From Bordetella parapertussis (GTDB taxonomy: Bacteria > Pseudomonadota > Gammaproteobacteria > Burkholderiales > Burkholderiaceae_C): a stretch of 6,437 bases of DNA. The DNA lies in contig CAMDIP010000083.1 in NCBI GenBank assembly GCA_945899335.1, positions 1-6,437 on the forward strand, read 5' to 3'. The translations under genes and the position numbers were made by a program. Below are positions 1-6,165 of this stretch, piece after piece. Numbering within the stretch: position 1 is the first letter of the stretch; the number at the start of each line of letters is the position of its first letter. The notes under the pieces are model-generated. The model saw only the letters and a program-made list of their open reading frames with translations. It had not been told where the DNA came from and searched no databases.

Positions 1-1
1 C

Positions 2-382
2 ACCGCCGATCGAATCAACCACCACTTTGATTTAACCAACGCAGAGCGTGGCGGCACCAATGAAGGCTGGGAGAACTACCGCCAAATGCTGTTGAAGAGC
101 TATCCCTCGCGGGACGCACAGGTGAATTTTGAACACGCAGCTCGCCAAGCCTACATTGGCTTGGGCGCATCGCTGATTGCGGCCGCGTTTGAAGAAGTTG
201 ACAGCACACCCATGGAGGGCTTTGTCCCTAAGTCAGTCGATGAAATTTTGGGTCTGGGTGCCAAGGGCTTGCGCAGCGTTGCTCTGTTGCCATTGGGCTA
301 CCGTGCAAAAGGACAAGATTGGTTAGAGAACTTGAAAAAAATCCGACGTCCTGTCAGCGAGTTTGTCACCGAAGTCAATTAA
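2..382 (+). CDS. NfsB-like FMN-dependent nitroreductase family protein (C-terminal part, start outside window)
   Basis: This is the C-terminal part of an oxygen-insensitive nitroreductase / NAD(P)H-dependent oxidoreductase of the NfsB type, a cytosolic FMN flavoprotein that reduces nitroaromatics and quinones. The reading frame is open from the left edge, and 126 codons are visible before TAA; family members are about 215-220 residues, so the N-terminal 40% or so is missing. Visible residues 46-62 form the AARQAY helix ending in the LIAAA stretch. PMEGF is at 70-74; in E. coli NfsB the matching Glu and Gly contact FMN. An LGL-x-x-KG loop is at 83-89, LLPLGYR at 95-101, and KKIRRP at 112-117 matches the phosphate-binding Lys/Arg segment near the C-terminus. 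The end, FVTEVN, is typical of the family. An internal ATG at 86 is Met29 of the fragment, not the true start. The physiological substrate cannot be read from the sequence. The family call is firm. Confidence 0.9.
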   Translation, partial: TADRINHHFDLTNAERGGTNEGWENYRQMLLKSYPSRDAQVNFEHAARQAYIGLGASLIAAAFEEVDSTPMEGFVPKSVDEILGLGAKGLRSVALLPLGYRAKGQDWLENLKKIRRPVSEFVTEVN

Positions 383-394
383 GGCTTTGGCCTT
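381..394 (+). terminator. Short hairpin just after the nitroreductase stop, possible weak terminator or 3' end stabiliser
   Basis: AAGGC (381-385) and GCCTT (390-394) form a perfect 5-bp stem around the loop TTTG. It overlaps the last two bases of the nitroreductase stop codon and is followed by a T-containing stretch (TTACATTTTC). The stem is short and the T run is interrupted, so efficient termination is doubtful. The next gene follows 52 nt after the stop and may be read through. Confidence 0.3.
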
Positions 395-422
395 TACATT
401 TTCAATTCAGTCAAAAAACACA

Positions 423-428
423 AAGGGG
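423..428 (+). promoter_or_regulatory. Shine-Dalgarno site of the 47-codon gene
   Basis: AAGGGG lies 6 nt before the ATG at 435. This good match in the right place is the main support for the short reading frame being translated, and it fixes the start at 435 rather than the in-frame ATG at 465. Confidence 0.6.
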
Positions 429-434
429 TAGGTC

Positions 435-578
435 ATGGCAAAAGGCGATCAAAAGAGCAACAAGATGTCTAAGAAACCCAAAAAGGACACCTCTCCCGCT
501 AAACCCATTATTCCTGGTGACCGCCCTTCAGCGCCGGTTACCTTTGTGGCGCCCAGAGGCAAGCTGAAAAACAAATAA
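435..578 (+). CDS. Small lysine-rich basic protein of unknown function (47 aa)
   Basis: This 47-codon frame runs from ATG at 435 to TAA at 576-578. The protein has 11 Lys and 2 Arg against 3 Asp. Its N-terminal half (residues 1-23) is very basic, with a KKPKK run at 13-17. The middle is Pro-rich (PAKPIIPGDRPSAP, 21-34), and the end is GKLKNK. There is no signal peptide, membrane segment or cysteine, and the composition suggests a disordered cytosolic peptide that could bind nucleic acid or ribosomes; that last point is inference from charge alone. I recall similar short MAKG-starting, Lys-rich hypothetical proteins in Betaproteobacteria but know no function for them. Support for a real gene: an AAGGGG ribosome site 6 nt upstream, placement in the gap between the nitroreductase and the convergent DUF1178 gene, and a stop inside the shared terminator hairpin. 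It may be co-transcribed with the nitroreductase 52 nt upstream. Confidence 0.68.
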   Translation: MAKGDQKSNKMSKKPKKDTSPAKPIIPGDRPSAPVTFVAPRGKLKNK

Positions 579-606
579 GCCCGCCCCCGCCAAGGTGAGG
601 CTTATT
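564..606 (-). terminator. Rho-independent terminator of the nuo-DUF1178 unit, overlapping both convergent stop codons
   Basis: AATAAGCC (574-581) and GGCTTATT (599-606) are a perfect 8-bp inverted repeat with a 17-nt GC-rich interior. Read on the minus strand, the second arm runs straight into a T-rich tract (TTATTTGTTTTT, 578 down to 567), the classic layout of an intrinsic terminator. On the plus strand the hairpin is followed by GAACAGGG with no T run, so termination in that direction is less certain, although the hairpin could protect the 3' end of the small gene's mRNA. The stop codons of the small plus-strand gene (576-578) and of DUF1178 (602-604) sit opposite each other in the stem. 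Confidence 0.72.
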
Positions 607-1090
607 GAACAGGGCCTTTGATAGCCGCTGGCATGGGTAGGGGCATGACTTGAATGCCCTCCTCCAGCAAGGCGCTGGTTTCTTCGCGGGATACTTGCCC
701 TCGTATGGGTCGCTCGGGCGTTTCGCCGTAGTGCATTTTGCGAGCCTCTTCGGCAAATTGCCCGCCCACATCTTCGGTGTTGTTCAACACGTGCCGAACC
801 ATGTTCATCCATGCTTGTTGAGCTTCTACGGGCATCAAAGCAGCCGAGGAAGAAGTTGTGGTGGTCACCGCATTAGAGCTTGGCTCTTCAGAGTGTGAGT
901 TGTCCGAGATCGATTGCGATGCCCCAGACAAATTCAGCCTTGGCGCACTCAACATTTTGGTGATTTGGTGGTCGCCGCAAAAAGGGCACTCCACCAATAA
1001 ACGGGCATTTTGCGACTGAAAATCGTCCTCAGACCCAAACCAGCCCTCAAAGCTATGGTGGTGGTGACATTGGAGATCTAGGACTTTCAT
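602..1090 (-). CDS. DUF1178 family protein, zinc-ribbon-like
   Basis: This is a complete 162-residue member of DUF1178, a conserved proteobacterial family of unknown function often found beside nuo genes. The N-terminus MKVLDLQC is followed by an unusual run of four histidines (9-12) and then FEGWFGSEDDF (14-24). CPFCGD is at 35-40. Cys8, one of the following His, Cys35 and Cys38 could form a zinc-ribbon-like site, which is inferred from spacing. KMLSAPRLNL (45-54) is a family hallmark. Residues 55-85 are a Ser/Thr-rich low-complexity linker. The C-terminal half is conserved: VRHVLNNTEDVG (98-109), FAEEARKMHYGE (112-123), RPIRGQ (127-132) and the end KGPVQ. The protein has no membrane segment and is probably cytosolic. 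The ATG at 1088-1090 is the only plausible start, because an in-frame TGA lies five codons upstream. No good Shine-Dalgarno site precedes it, so translation is probably coupled to nuoN, which ends 20 nt upstream. It looks like the last gene of the operon. Confidence 0.92.
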   Translation of the reverse strand: MKVLDLQCHHHHSFEGWFGSEDDFQSQNARLLVECPFCGDHQITKMLSAPRLNLSGASQSISDNSHSEEPSSNAVTTTTSSSAALMPVEAQQAWMNMVRHVLNNTEDVGGQFAEEARKMHYGETPERPIRGQVSREETSALLEEGIQVMPLPMPAAIKGPVQ

Positions 1091-1098
1091 GACACCAT
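1087..1098 (-). other. Three-codon mini-ORF (Met-Val-Ser-stop) overlapping the DUF1178 start
   Basis: On the minus strand, ATG GTG TCA TGA runs from 1098 to 1087, and its stop shares ATGA with the DUF1178 start codon. There is no evident ribosome site for it. It may be chance, or it may help reinitiation. The pattern is real; the role is speculative. Confidence 0.25.
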
Positions 1099-1110
1099 TA
1101 TGTCAAAGAC

Positions 1111-2598
1111 TCAACTTCCAAGTGCTTGAACCACCGCATTGGCACACAAAGCCATCAGTCCACCGGGCAAAAGGCCTAAAACCAGAACCAAACCACCATT
1201 CAGGGCCAAGACAAAACGCACATCGGCACTGGCAGACACGGTGGTTGCAGTCAAAGGCGGATCGAAATACATGACCTTGATGACCCGCAGATAGTAAAAA
1301 GCCCCAATCAAGGACATGGCCACCGCAAAAATAGCCAGCCCTAGCGCCGCAGGTTGAGCCGTAGCCACCAAGGCTTGAATGACCGACAACTTGGCGAAAA
1401 ACCCGACCAGTGGCGGCACACCTGCCAGCGAAAACAAACAAATGGCCATGACGCCTGCAAACAAGGGGCTGCGTTGGTTCAGGCCAGCCAAGTCTGAAAT
1501 TTCCTCACTCTCGAACCCTTCACGGGCCAACAAGAGAATGACACCAAACACACCCAGCGTTGTCAAGACATAGCTGATCATGTAGAACATGGCAGAGCTG
1601 TAAGCGTTGGCTGCAGACAGCGTGTTGCCGTTCACCACACCCGATAACATGCCTATGAGCACAAAGCCCATTTGCGCGATGGTTGAAAACGCCAACATGC
1701 GCTTGAAGTTGGTTTGCGCGATGGCAGACAAGTTACCAATCAGCAGAGTCACCACCGCCAACACCATCAGCATTTGTTGCCAGTCAATGGCCAAGGGCAG
1801 CAAGCCATCGACCAACAAGCGCATCATCATGGCAAAAGCAGCTAACTTGGGAGCGCCACCAATCATCAGCGTCACAGCCGTCGGTGCGCCTTGGTAGACA
1901 TCCGGCACCCACATGTGAAAAGGTGCAGCACCTAACTTGAAAGCAAGGCCACTCACCACAAACACCACACCCAACACCAGCACCTGATGCTTGACATGGC
2001 CAGTCGCCACCGCCGTGAAGACCGAGCTGAGGTCGAGGCTACCTGTTGCGCCATAGAGCATGGACAAGCCATACAGCAAGAAGCCACTGGCCAAAGCACC
2101 CAACACAAAATATTTCATGGCCGCTTCAGTTGCATTGCTGTCGTCGCGGCGTAAGGCCACCAAGGCATAGCTGGAGAGCGTGAGCAACTCCAGACCCAAG
2201 TAAATGACCAAAAAATTGTTGCCTGAAATCATGACGAACATACCCAGCAAAGCAAACAGCGAGAGGACAAACCACTCACCGCCTTTGAGCATTTGCCTGT
2301 CAGCCACATAGGGCCTGCCATATATCAGCGTCACCATCATGGCCAAGGTTGCAAAACATTTGAGCCAATTGCCCATGGCATCCGACACCACCATATTGCC
2401 AAAGCTGTAGAGCGTGGTGCCACTGCTGGCATAAAGTGCTTGGATGATGGCCACACTGGCCAAGGTCAGCAAGGACAAGCCGTAAGTCAAGTCGCGCCTA
2501 GGCGAGGTCACCCATAAGTCCACCATGGCAATGACACATGCCATGATGAGCAAAACGATTTCTGGGTAAACCGCCACCCAACTGAAGTTGTCAATCAT
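1111..2598 (-). CDS. nuoN: NADH-quinone oxidoreductase subunit N (complex I membrane arm)
   Basis: NuoN is one of three Mrp-antiporter-like subunits of respiratory complex I in the inner membrane, providing a proton channel next to the NuoA/J/K/H region. The protein has 495 residues, close to the usual 480-500, and is hydrophobic throughout, consistent with 14 membrane helices. Key residues align with E. coli NuoN: Glu137 in LGLELLTL (E133), Lys162 in MKYFVLGA (K158), Lys221 in FKLGAAPFH (K217), Lys251 in APKLAAF (K247) and Lys403 in GFFAKLSV (K395). The signature PFHMWVPDVYQGAPT is at 226-240, next to the helix VII lysine. The ATG at 2598 gives the expected MIDNFSW N-terminus and has AGGG 8 nt upstream. 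The gene starts 31 nt after the nuoM stop and ends 20 nt before DUF1178, so co-transcription with both is likely. Nothing is truncated or missing. Confidence 0.98.
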   Translation of the reverse strand: MIDNFSWVAVYPEIVLLIMACVIAMVDLWVTSPRRDLTYGLSLLTLASVAIIQALYASSGTTLYSFGNMVVSDAMGNWLKCFATLAMMVTLIYGRPYVADRQMLKGGEWFVLSLFALLGMFVMISGNNFLVIYLGLELLTLSSYALVALRRDDSNATEAAMKYFVLGALASGFLLYGLSMLYGATGSLDLSSVFTAVATGHVKHQVLVLGVVFVVSGLAFKLGAAPFHMWVPDVYQGAPTAVTLMIGGAPKLAAFAMMMRLLVDGLLPLAIDWQQMLMVLAVVTLLIGNLSAIAQTNFKRMLAFSTIAQMGFVLIGMLSGVVNGNTLSAANAYSSAMFYMISYVLTTLGVFGVILLLAREGFESEEISDLAGLNQRSPLFAGVMAICLFSLAGVPPLVGFFAKLSVIQALVATAQPAALGLAIFAVAMSLIGAFYYLRVIKVMYFDPPLTATTVSASADVRFVLALNGGLVLVLGLLPGGLMALCANAVVQALGS

Positions 2599-2606
2599 GT
2601 GTTCAT
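2595..2606 (-). other. Three-codon mini-ORF (Met-Asn-Thr-stop) overlapping the nuoN start
   Basis: ATG AAC ACA TGA on the minus strand (2606 to 2595) ends in a TGA sharing ATGA with the nuoN start. The AGGG immediately before its ATG is too close to serve it and instead fits nuoN, so it is probably untranslated on its own. Confidence 0.22.
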
Positions 2607-2610
2607 CCCT
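2607..2610 (-). promoter_or_regulatory. Shine-Dalgarno site of nuoN
   Basis: AGGG on the minus strand is 8 nt before the nuoN ATG (2598). It favours that ATG over the out-of-frame ATG at 2606, which directly abuts it. Confidence 0.5.
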
Positions 2611-2629
2611 GGGTATAGAGCGAGGGGTT

Positions 2630-4108
2630 TCATTGTGGCAACTTACTCACTGAAGCTTGCTGTATCAACTGATCGACCGAGGCATTCATCACATCGGTGA
2701 ACGGCTTGGGGTACAGACCCATGACCATCACAGCGACAGCCAAAATGCTGAGCATCGCAAATTCACGGGCGTTGATGTCCGAAAGTTGTCTGACATCCTC
2801 ATTGACTACAGGGCCTAAATACACACGCTTGATCATCCACAAGGTATAGGCCGCGCCGAAGATGAGCGCCGAGGCGGCAGCCAAGCCAATCCAGAAATTG
2901 AATTGCACGGCAGCCAAGATCACCATCCATTCACCAACAAAACCTGCTGTACCCGGCAAGCCGCAATTGGCCATGGCAAACAACATGGAAAACGCCGCAA
3001 ACTTTGGCATGGTGTTGACCACACCACCGTAGCTTGCGATTTCACGGGAATGCACCCTGTCATACAAAACGCCAATGCACAAAAACATGGCTGCAGAAAC
3101 AAAACCGTGCGCAATCATTTGCACAATGCCACCGCTGATTCCCAAGGGGCTGAACATGAAAAAGCCCAAAGTGACAAAGCCCATATGTGCCACAGAAGAA
3201 TAGGCCACCAGCTTTTTCATGTCTTGCTGAACAATGGCAACCAAACCCACATAGACCACAGCTATGACTGACAAAGCGATGATCAACCAAGCCCATTCAT
3301 GCGAAGCGTCTGGGGTGATGGGCAATGAAAAACGCAAGAAGCCATAGGCACCCAGTTTCAGCATGATGGCCGCTAAAACAGCCGATCCACCCGTAGGCGC
3401 TTCAACGTGAACGTCAGGCAACCATGTGTGCACCGGCCACATCGGAACCTTGACAGCAAAAGCTGCAAAAAAGGCAAAGAACAGCAGCGTCTGGGCTTTC
3501 GATGACAGTGGCAAGGCTTGCCAGACGGTTAAATCGAAACTGCCACCCGATTGGATGTAGAGGTAAATCAGGGCCACCAACATCAACAGGGAGCCCATCA
3601 AGGTGTAGAGGAAGAACTTGAAGGCGGCGTAAATCTTGTTAGGGCCTCCCCATATGCCAATGATGAGGTACATGGGAATCAGGGTGGCTTCGAAGAACAC
3701 GTAAAACAACATGCCGTCGAGTGCGCAAAAAACACCGGTCATGACGCCGCTCAGAACCAAGAACGCGCCCATGTATTGATGCACACGCTCTGTGATGACT
3801 TCCCATGCAGAGATGACCACCACCAAGGTGATGAAAGAGGTCAGCAAGACAAACCAAAGAGATATACCGTCAACGCCTAGGTGGTAGGACATATTGAAGC
3901 GCAAAACCCAAGGCATGTTTTCAACAAACTGCATCGAGGCGCTGCTGTTGTCAAAATCGGTATACAAAGGGACGCACAGAAAAAAACTCAAGAGTGCTGA
4001 AAACAAGGCAGCCCAGCGCACCAAGCCTGCATGTTCATCCCGACCCAGGGCAAAAATCAGAACCCCCAAAACAATGGGCGTCCAAATGGCCAGACTCAAT
4101 ATCCCCAT
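2630..4108 (-). CDS. nuoM: NADH-quinone oxidoreductase subunit M (complex I membrane arm)
   Basis: NuoM is the middle antiporter-like proton-pumping subunit of complex I, between NuoL and NuoN in the inner membrane. The protein has 492 residues, slightly shorter than the E. coli protein of about 509 and typical for Betaproteobacteria, with about 14 predicted membrane helices. Functional residues are all present with constant spacing: Glu140 in FFEATLIPMY (E. coli E144), Lys220 in FAVKVPMWP (K234), His227 in HTWLPD (H241), Lys251 in MLKLGAYG (K265), His308 (H322), His334 in MIAHGF (H348) and Glu393 in GFVGEW (E407). The HTWLPDVHVEAPTGGSA loop at 227-243 is a proton-antiporter family signature. 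The ATG at 4108 gives the usual MGILSLAIWTP start; AAGAGA 6 nt upstream is a weak ribosome site. The gap to the nuoL stop is 42 nt, the longest inside the operon. No internal defect is visible. Confidence 0.98.
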   Translation of the reverse strand: MGILSLAIWTPIVLGVLIFALGRDEHAGLVRWAALFSALLSFFLCVPLYTDFDNSSASMQFVENMPWVLRFNMSYHLGVDGISLWFVLLTSFITLVVVISAWEVITERVHQYMGAFLVLSGVMTGVFCALDGMLFYVFFEATLIPMYLIIGIWGGPNKIYAAFKFFLYTLMGSLLMLVALIYLYIQSGGSFDLTVWQALPLSSKAQTLLFFAFFAAFAVKVPMWPVHTWLPDVHVEAPTGGSAVLAAIMLKLGAYGFLRFSLPITPDASHEWAWLIIALSVIAVVYVGLVAIVQQDMKKLVAYSSVAHMGFVTLGFFMFSPLGISGGIVQMIAHGFVSAAMFLCIGVLYDRVHSREIASYGGVVNTMPKFAAFSMLFAMANCGLPGTAGFVGEWMVILAAVQFNFWIGLAAASALIFGAAYTLWMIKRVYLGPVVNEDVRQLSDINAREFAMLSILAVAVMVMGLYPKPFTDVMNASVDQLIQQASVSKLPQ

Positions 4109-4150
4109 GGGAGGTCTCTTTTAAAAGTGTGGATCTTCATATCAATCAGA

Positions 4151-6154
4151 TCAGGGGTTCAACCAAACAAACCATGTGATGAGGCCAAACATGCCCAAAA
4201 TCATCACCAAGGCGTAGTGGTAAAGAAAACCTGTTTGCAGTTGGCGACTTAAGCGAGAAACAAAGGCCACCACTTTCCATGAACCGTTAACAAGCAAACC
4301 ATCAATCAAACCTTGGTCGCCAAGCTTCCACAACACCGAGGCCAATGCGCGAGAACCTCTGGCAAGCACCTTTTCATTGAAGTCGTCTAAATAGTATTTA
4401 TTGACCAATAAAGTATGTAGCGGCGCAAAGGTGCGAAGAATGGCAGCAGGCAGTGCAGGATTGACCATGTACATGTAATAGGACAGGGTTAAACCACTCA
4501 TCGCCAACAGCAAGGGTACAGAAGACAAGGAATGCAAGGCCATGGCCATTGCGCCATGAAACTCTTGCTGCAACTCCCGCATGGCAGGATGAAGATCGGC
4601 GTTGACGTAAATGGCGCCTTTGAAGAAGTCGCCATAGAGCATGGGTTCTATGGTGAAGTAGCCAATCAAAACCGAGGGGATGGCCAGCAAGACCAAAGGC
4701 AGGGTGACCACCCAAGGCGACTCATGCGGGGCATGATGAGCGTGGTGACCATGGTGCGCCTCAGGGTTCTGGTCAAAACGTTCTTTGCCGTGAAAGACCA
4801 AGAAATACATTCGGAAAGAATAAAAAGAGGTAATGAACACACCCGCCAAAACTGCAAAATAAGCCCAACCTGACGCGGGTAAGTGACTGGCCGCAACAGC
4901 TTCAATAATGCTGTCCTTGGAATAAAAACCAGAGAAAAGCGGCGTACCGATCAGCGCCAAAGAGCCCAACAAAGAGGTTATCCATGTGATGGGCATGTAT
5001 TTGCGAACACCGCCCATGTAGCGAATGTCTTGGTTATGGTGCATTCCCATGATGACCGAACCCGCAGCCAAAAACAGCAGGGCTTTGAAGAAAGCATGCG
5101 TCATCAGATGGAATACGGCCACCGAGTAAGCAGATGCGCCCAAGGCGACCGTCATATAGCCCAGTTGCGACAAGGTGGAGTAAGCCACCACCCGCTTGAT
5201 GTCGTTTTGCACAATACCCAAAAACCCCATGAACAAGGCAGTGATGGAGCCCACCACCATGATGAGGTTCAAGGCGGTATCAGACAACTCGAACAAAGGT
5301 GACATGCGTGCCACCATGAAAATGCCCGCCGTCACCATGGTGGCCGCGTGAATCAAGGCCGAGATCGGCGTGGGACCTTCCATCGAGTCTGGCAACCAGA
5401 CATGCAAAGGAAACTGTGCAGACTTACCCATGGCACCAATGAAGAGGCAAATACAAATGACTGTCACCAGCATCCAAGAAGTGCCTGGCAAGGTAAGTGC
5501 CCCTAAGTCAGTGGCTTTGGCAAACACTTCGGCGTAATTTAAAGTGCCAGCATACGCAGCAATCAAACCAATACCCAAGATGAAGCCAAAGTCTCCCACG
5601 CGGTTGACCAAGAACGCCTTCATGTTGGCGAAAACGGCACTGGGTTTGTTGAACCAAAAACCAATCAACAAATAAGAAACCAAGCCCACCGCTTCCCAAC
5701 CAAAAAAGAGCTGCAGCAAGTTGTTGCTCATCACCAGCATCAACATCGCAAATGTGAACAAGGAGATATAAGCGAAAAAGCGGTTGTAGCCCTCGTCTTC
5801 TTCCATATAGCCGATGGTGTAAATGTGCACCATCAGCGAAACAAAGGTGACCACGCACATCATCATGGCGCTCAAGCCATCCACCAAGAAACCCACTTCC
5901 ATTTTCAAGCCACCAACGACCATCCAGGTGTAAATCGTTTCATTGAAGCTAGCGCCCTCTTGAACCACCTGCACCAATGTTTGTGCGGACAAAACAAAAG
6001 AAAGCAAGACGCCCAAGATAGTCAGGCCATGGCTGAGTTTGCGCCCCATCCATGCGCCACCCAAAGCAGTTCCAAAAATACCTGCAAGCATGGAACCAGC
6101 CAAAGGCGCTAAAGCGATGGTGAGCAAAGTAGAGGCTTGAAGCGTTGTGTTCAT
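4151..6154 (-). CDS. nuoL: NADH-quinone oxidoreductase subunit L (complex I membrane arm, distal)
   Basis: NuoL is the distal antiporter-like subunit of complex I. In E. coli its C-terminus forms the long lateral helix that braces NuoM and NuoN. The protein has 667 residues, against about 613 in E. coli, and is predicted to have 16 membrane helices. Conserved residues: Glu154 in GWEAVGL (E. coli E144), Asp188 in NRVGDFG (D178), Lys244 in GKSAQFPLH (K229), His269 in LIHAATM, His349, His353 and Lys357 in HAFFKALL (H334, H338, K342), and Lys413-Asp414 in YSKDSI (K399-D400). A loop at 467-477 holds seven His in eleven residues. The segment around KYYLDDF (586-592) precedes the lateral helix, and a final hydrophobic segment (645-665) anchors the C-terminus. 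The ATG at 6154 lies 10 nt after the nuoK stop and has GGAT 5 nt upstream, so coupling to nuoK is likely. The gene is intact. Confidence 0.98.
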   Translation of the reverse strand: MNTTLQASTLLTIALAPLAGSMLAGIFGTALGGAWMGRKLSHGLTILGVLLSFVLSAQTLVQVVQEGASFNETIYTWMVVGGLKMEVGFLVDGLSAMMMCVVTFVSLMVHIYTIGYMEEDEGYNRFFAYISLFTFAMLMLVMSNNLLQLFFGWEAVGLVSYLLIGFWFNKPSAVFANMKAFLVNRVGDFGFILGIGLIAAYAGTLNYAEVFAKATDLGALTLPGTSWMLVTVICICLFIGAMGKSAQFPLHVWLPDSMEGPTPISALIHAATMVTAGIFMVARMSPLFELSDTALNLIMVVGSITALFMGFLGIVQNDIKRVVAYSTLSQLGYMTVALGASAYSVAVFHLMTHAFFKALLFLAAGSVIMGMHHNQDIRYMGGVRKYMPITWITSLLGSLALIGTPLFSGFYSKDSIIEAVAASHLPASGWAYFAVLAGVFITSFYSFRMYFLVFHGKERFDQNPEAHHGHHAHHAPHESPWVVTLPLVLLAIPSVLIGYFTIEPMLYGDFFKGAIYVNADLHPAMRELQQEFHGAMAMALHSLSSVPLLLAMSGLTLSYYMYMVNPALPAAILRTFAPLHTLLVNKYYLDDFNEKVLARGSRALASVLWKLGDQGLIDGLLVNGSWKVVAFVSRLSRQLQTGFLYHYALVMILGMFGLITWFVWLNP

Positions 6155-6165
6155 TGCTTATCCAT
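6151..6165 (-). other. Four-codon mini-ORF (Met-Asp-Lys-Gln-stop) bridging the nuoK stop and nuoL start
   Basis: On the minus strand the nuoK stop and an ATG overlap as TGATG (6167-6163). The frame ATG GAT AAG CAA TGA ends by overlapping the nuoL ATG as ATGA. The bridge could pass terminating ribosomes from nuoK to nuoL, but GGAT at 6163-6160 can also recruit ribosomes directly to nuoL. Its function is unproven. Confidence 0.28.

Noticed and set aside
393..421. Possible promoter (TTTACA) in the gap before the 47-codon gene
   Set aside because: No acceptable -10 hexamer lies 16-18 nt downstream; the sequence there is AAACAC. Read-through from the nitroreductase gene is at least as likely.
650..898. 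Plus-strand 82-codon frame opposite DUF1178
   Set aside because: The DUF1178 protein on the minus strand matches its family along its full length, and the opposite frame has no independent support.
1099..1106. TTGACA followed by TAATGG on the minus strand before DUF1178, resembling promoter elements
   Set aside because: The two elements are adjacent instead of about 17 nt apart, and no -10 occurs at the proper distance inside the gene. The 20-nt gap favours co-transcription with nuoN.
1103..1441. Minus-strand 112-codon frame within the 3' end of nuoN
   Set aside because: It is out of frame with nuoN, which is unambiguous here, and its Cys/Gly/Trp-rich product resembles nothing. It arises from codon bias in the overlapping gene.
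3551..3880. Plus-strand open frame of 109 codons opposite nuoM
   Set aside because: It is the reverse complement of conserved NuoM helices, with His/Gln/Glu-rich nonsense composition and no family resemblance.
4883..5302. Plus-strand open frame of 139 codons opposite nuoL
   Set aside because: It is antisense to highly conserved NuoL coding sequence, has a low-hydrophobicity His/Gln/Arg-rich composition typical of antisense frames of membrane proteins, and has no recognisable domain. It is a shadow frame.
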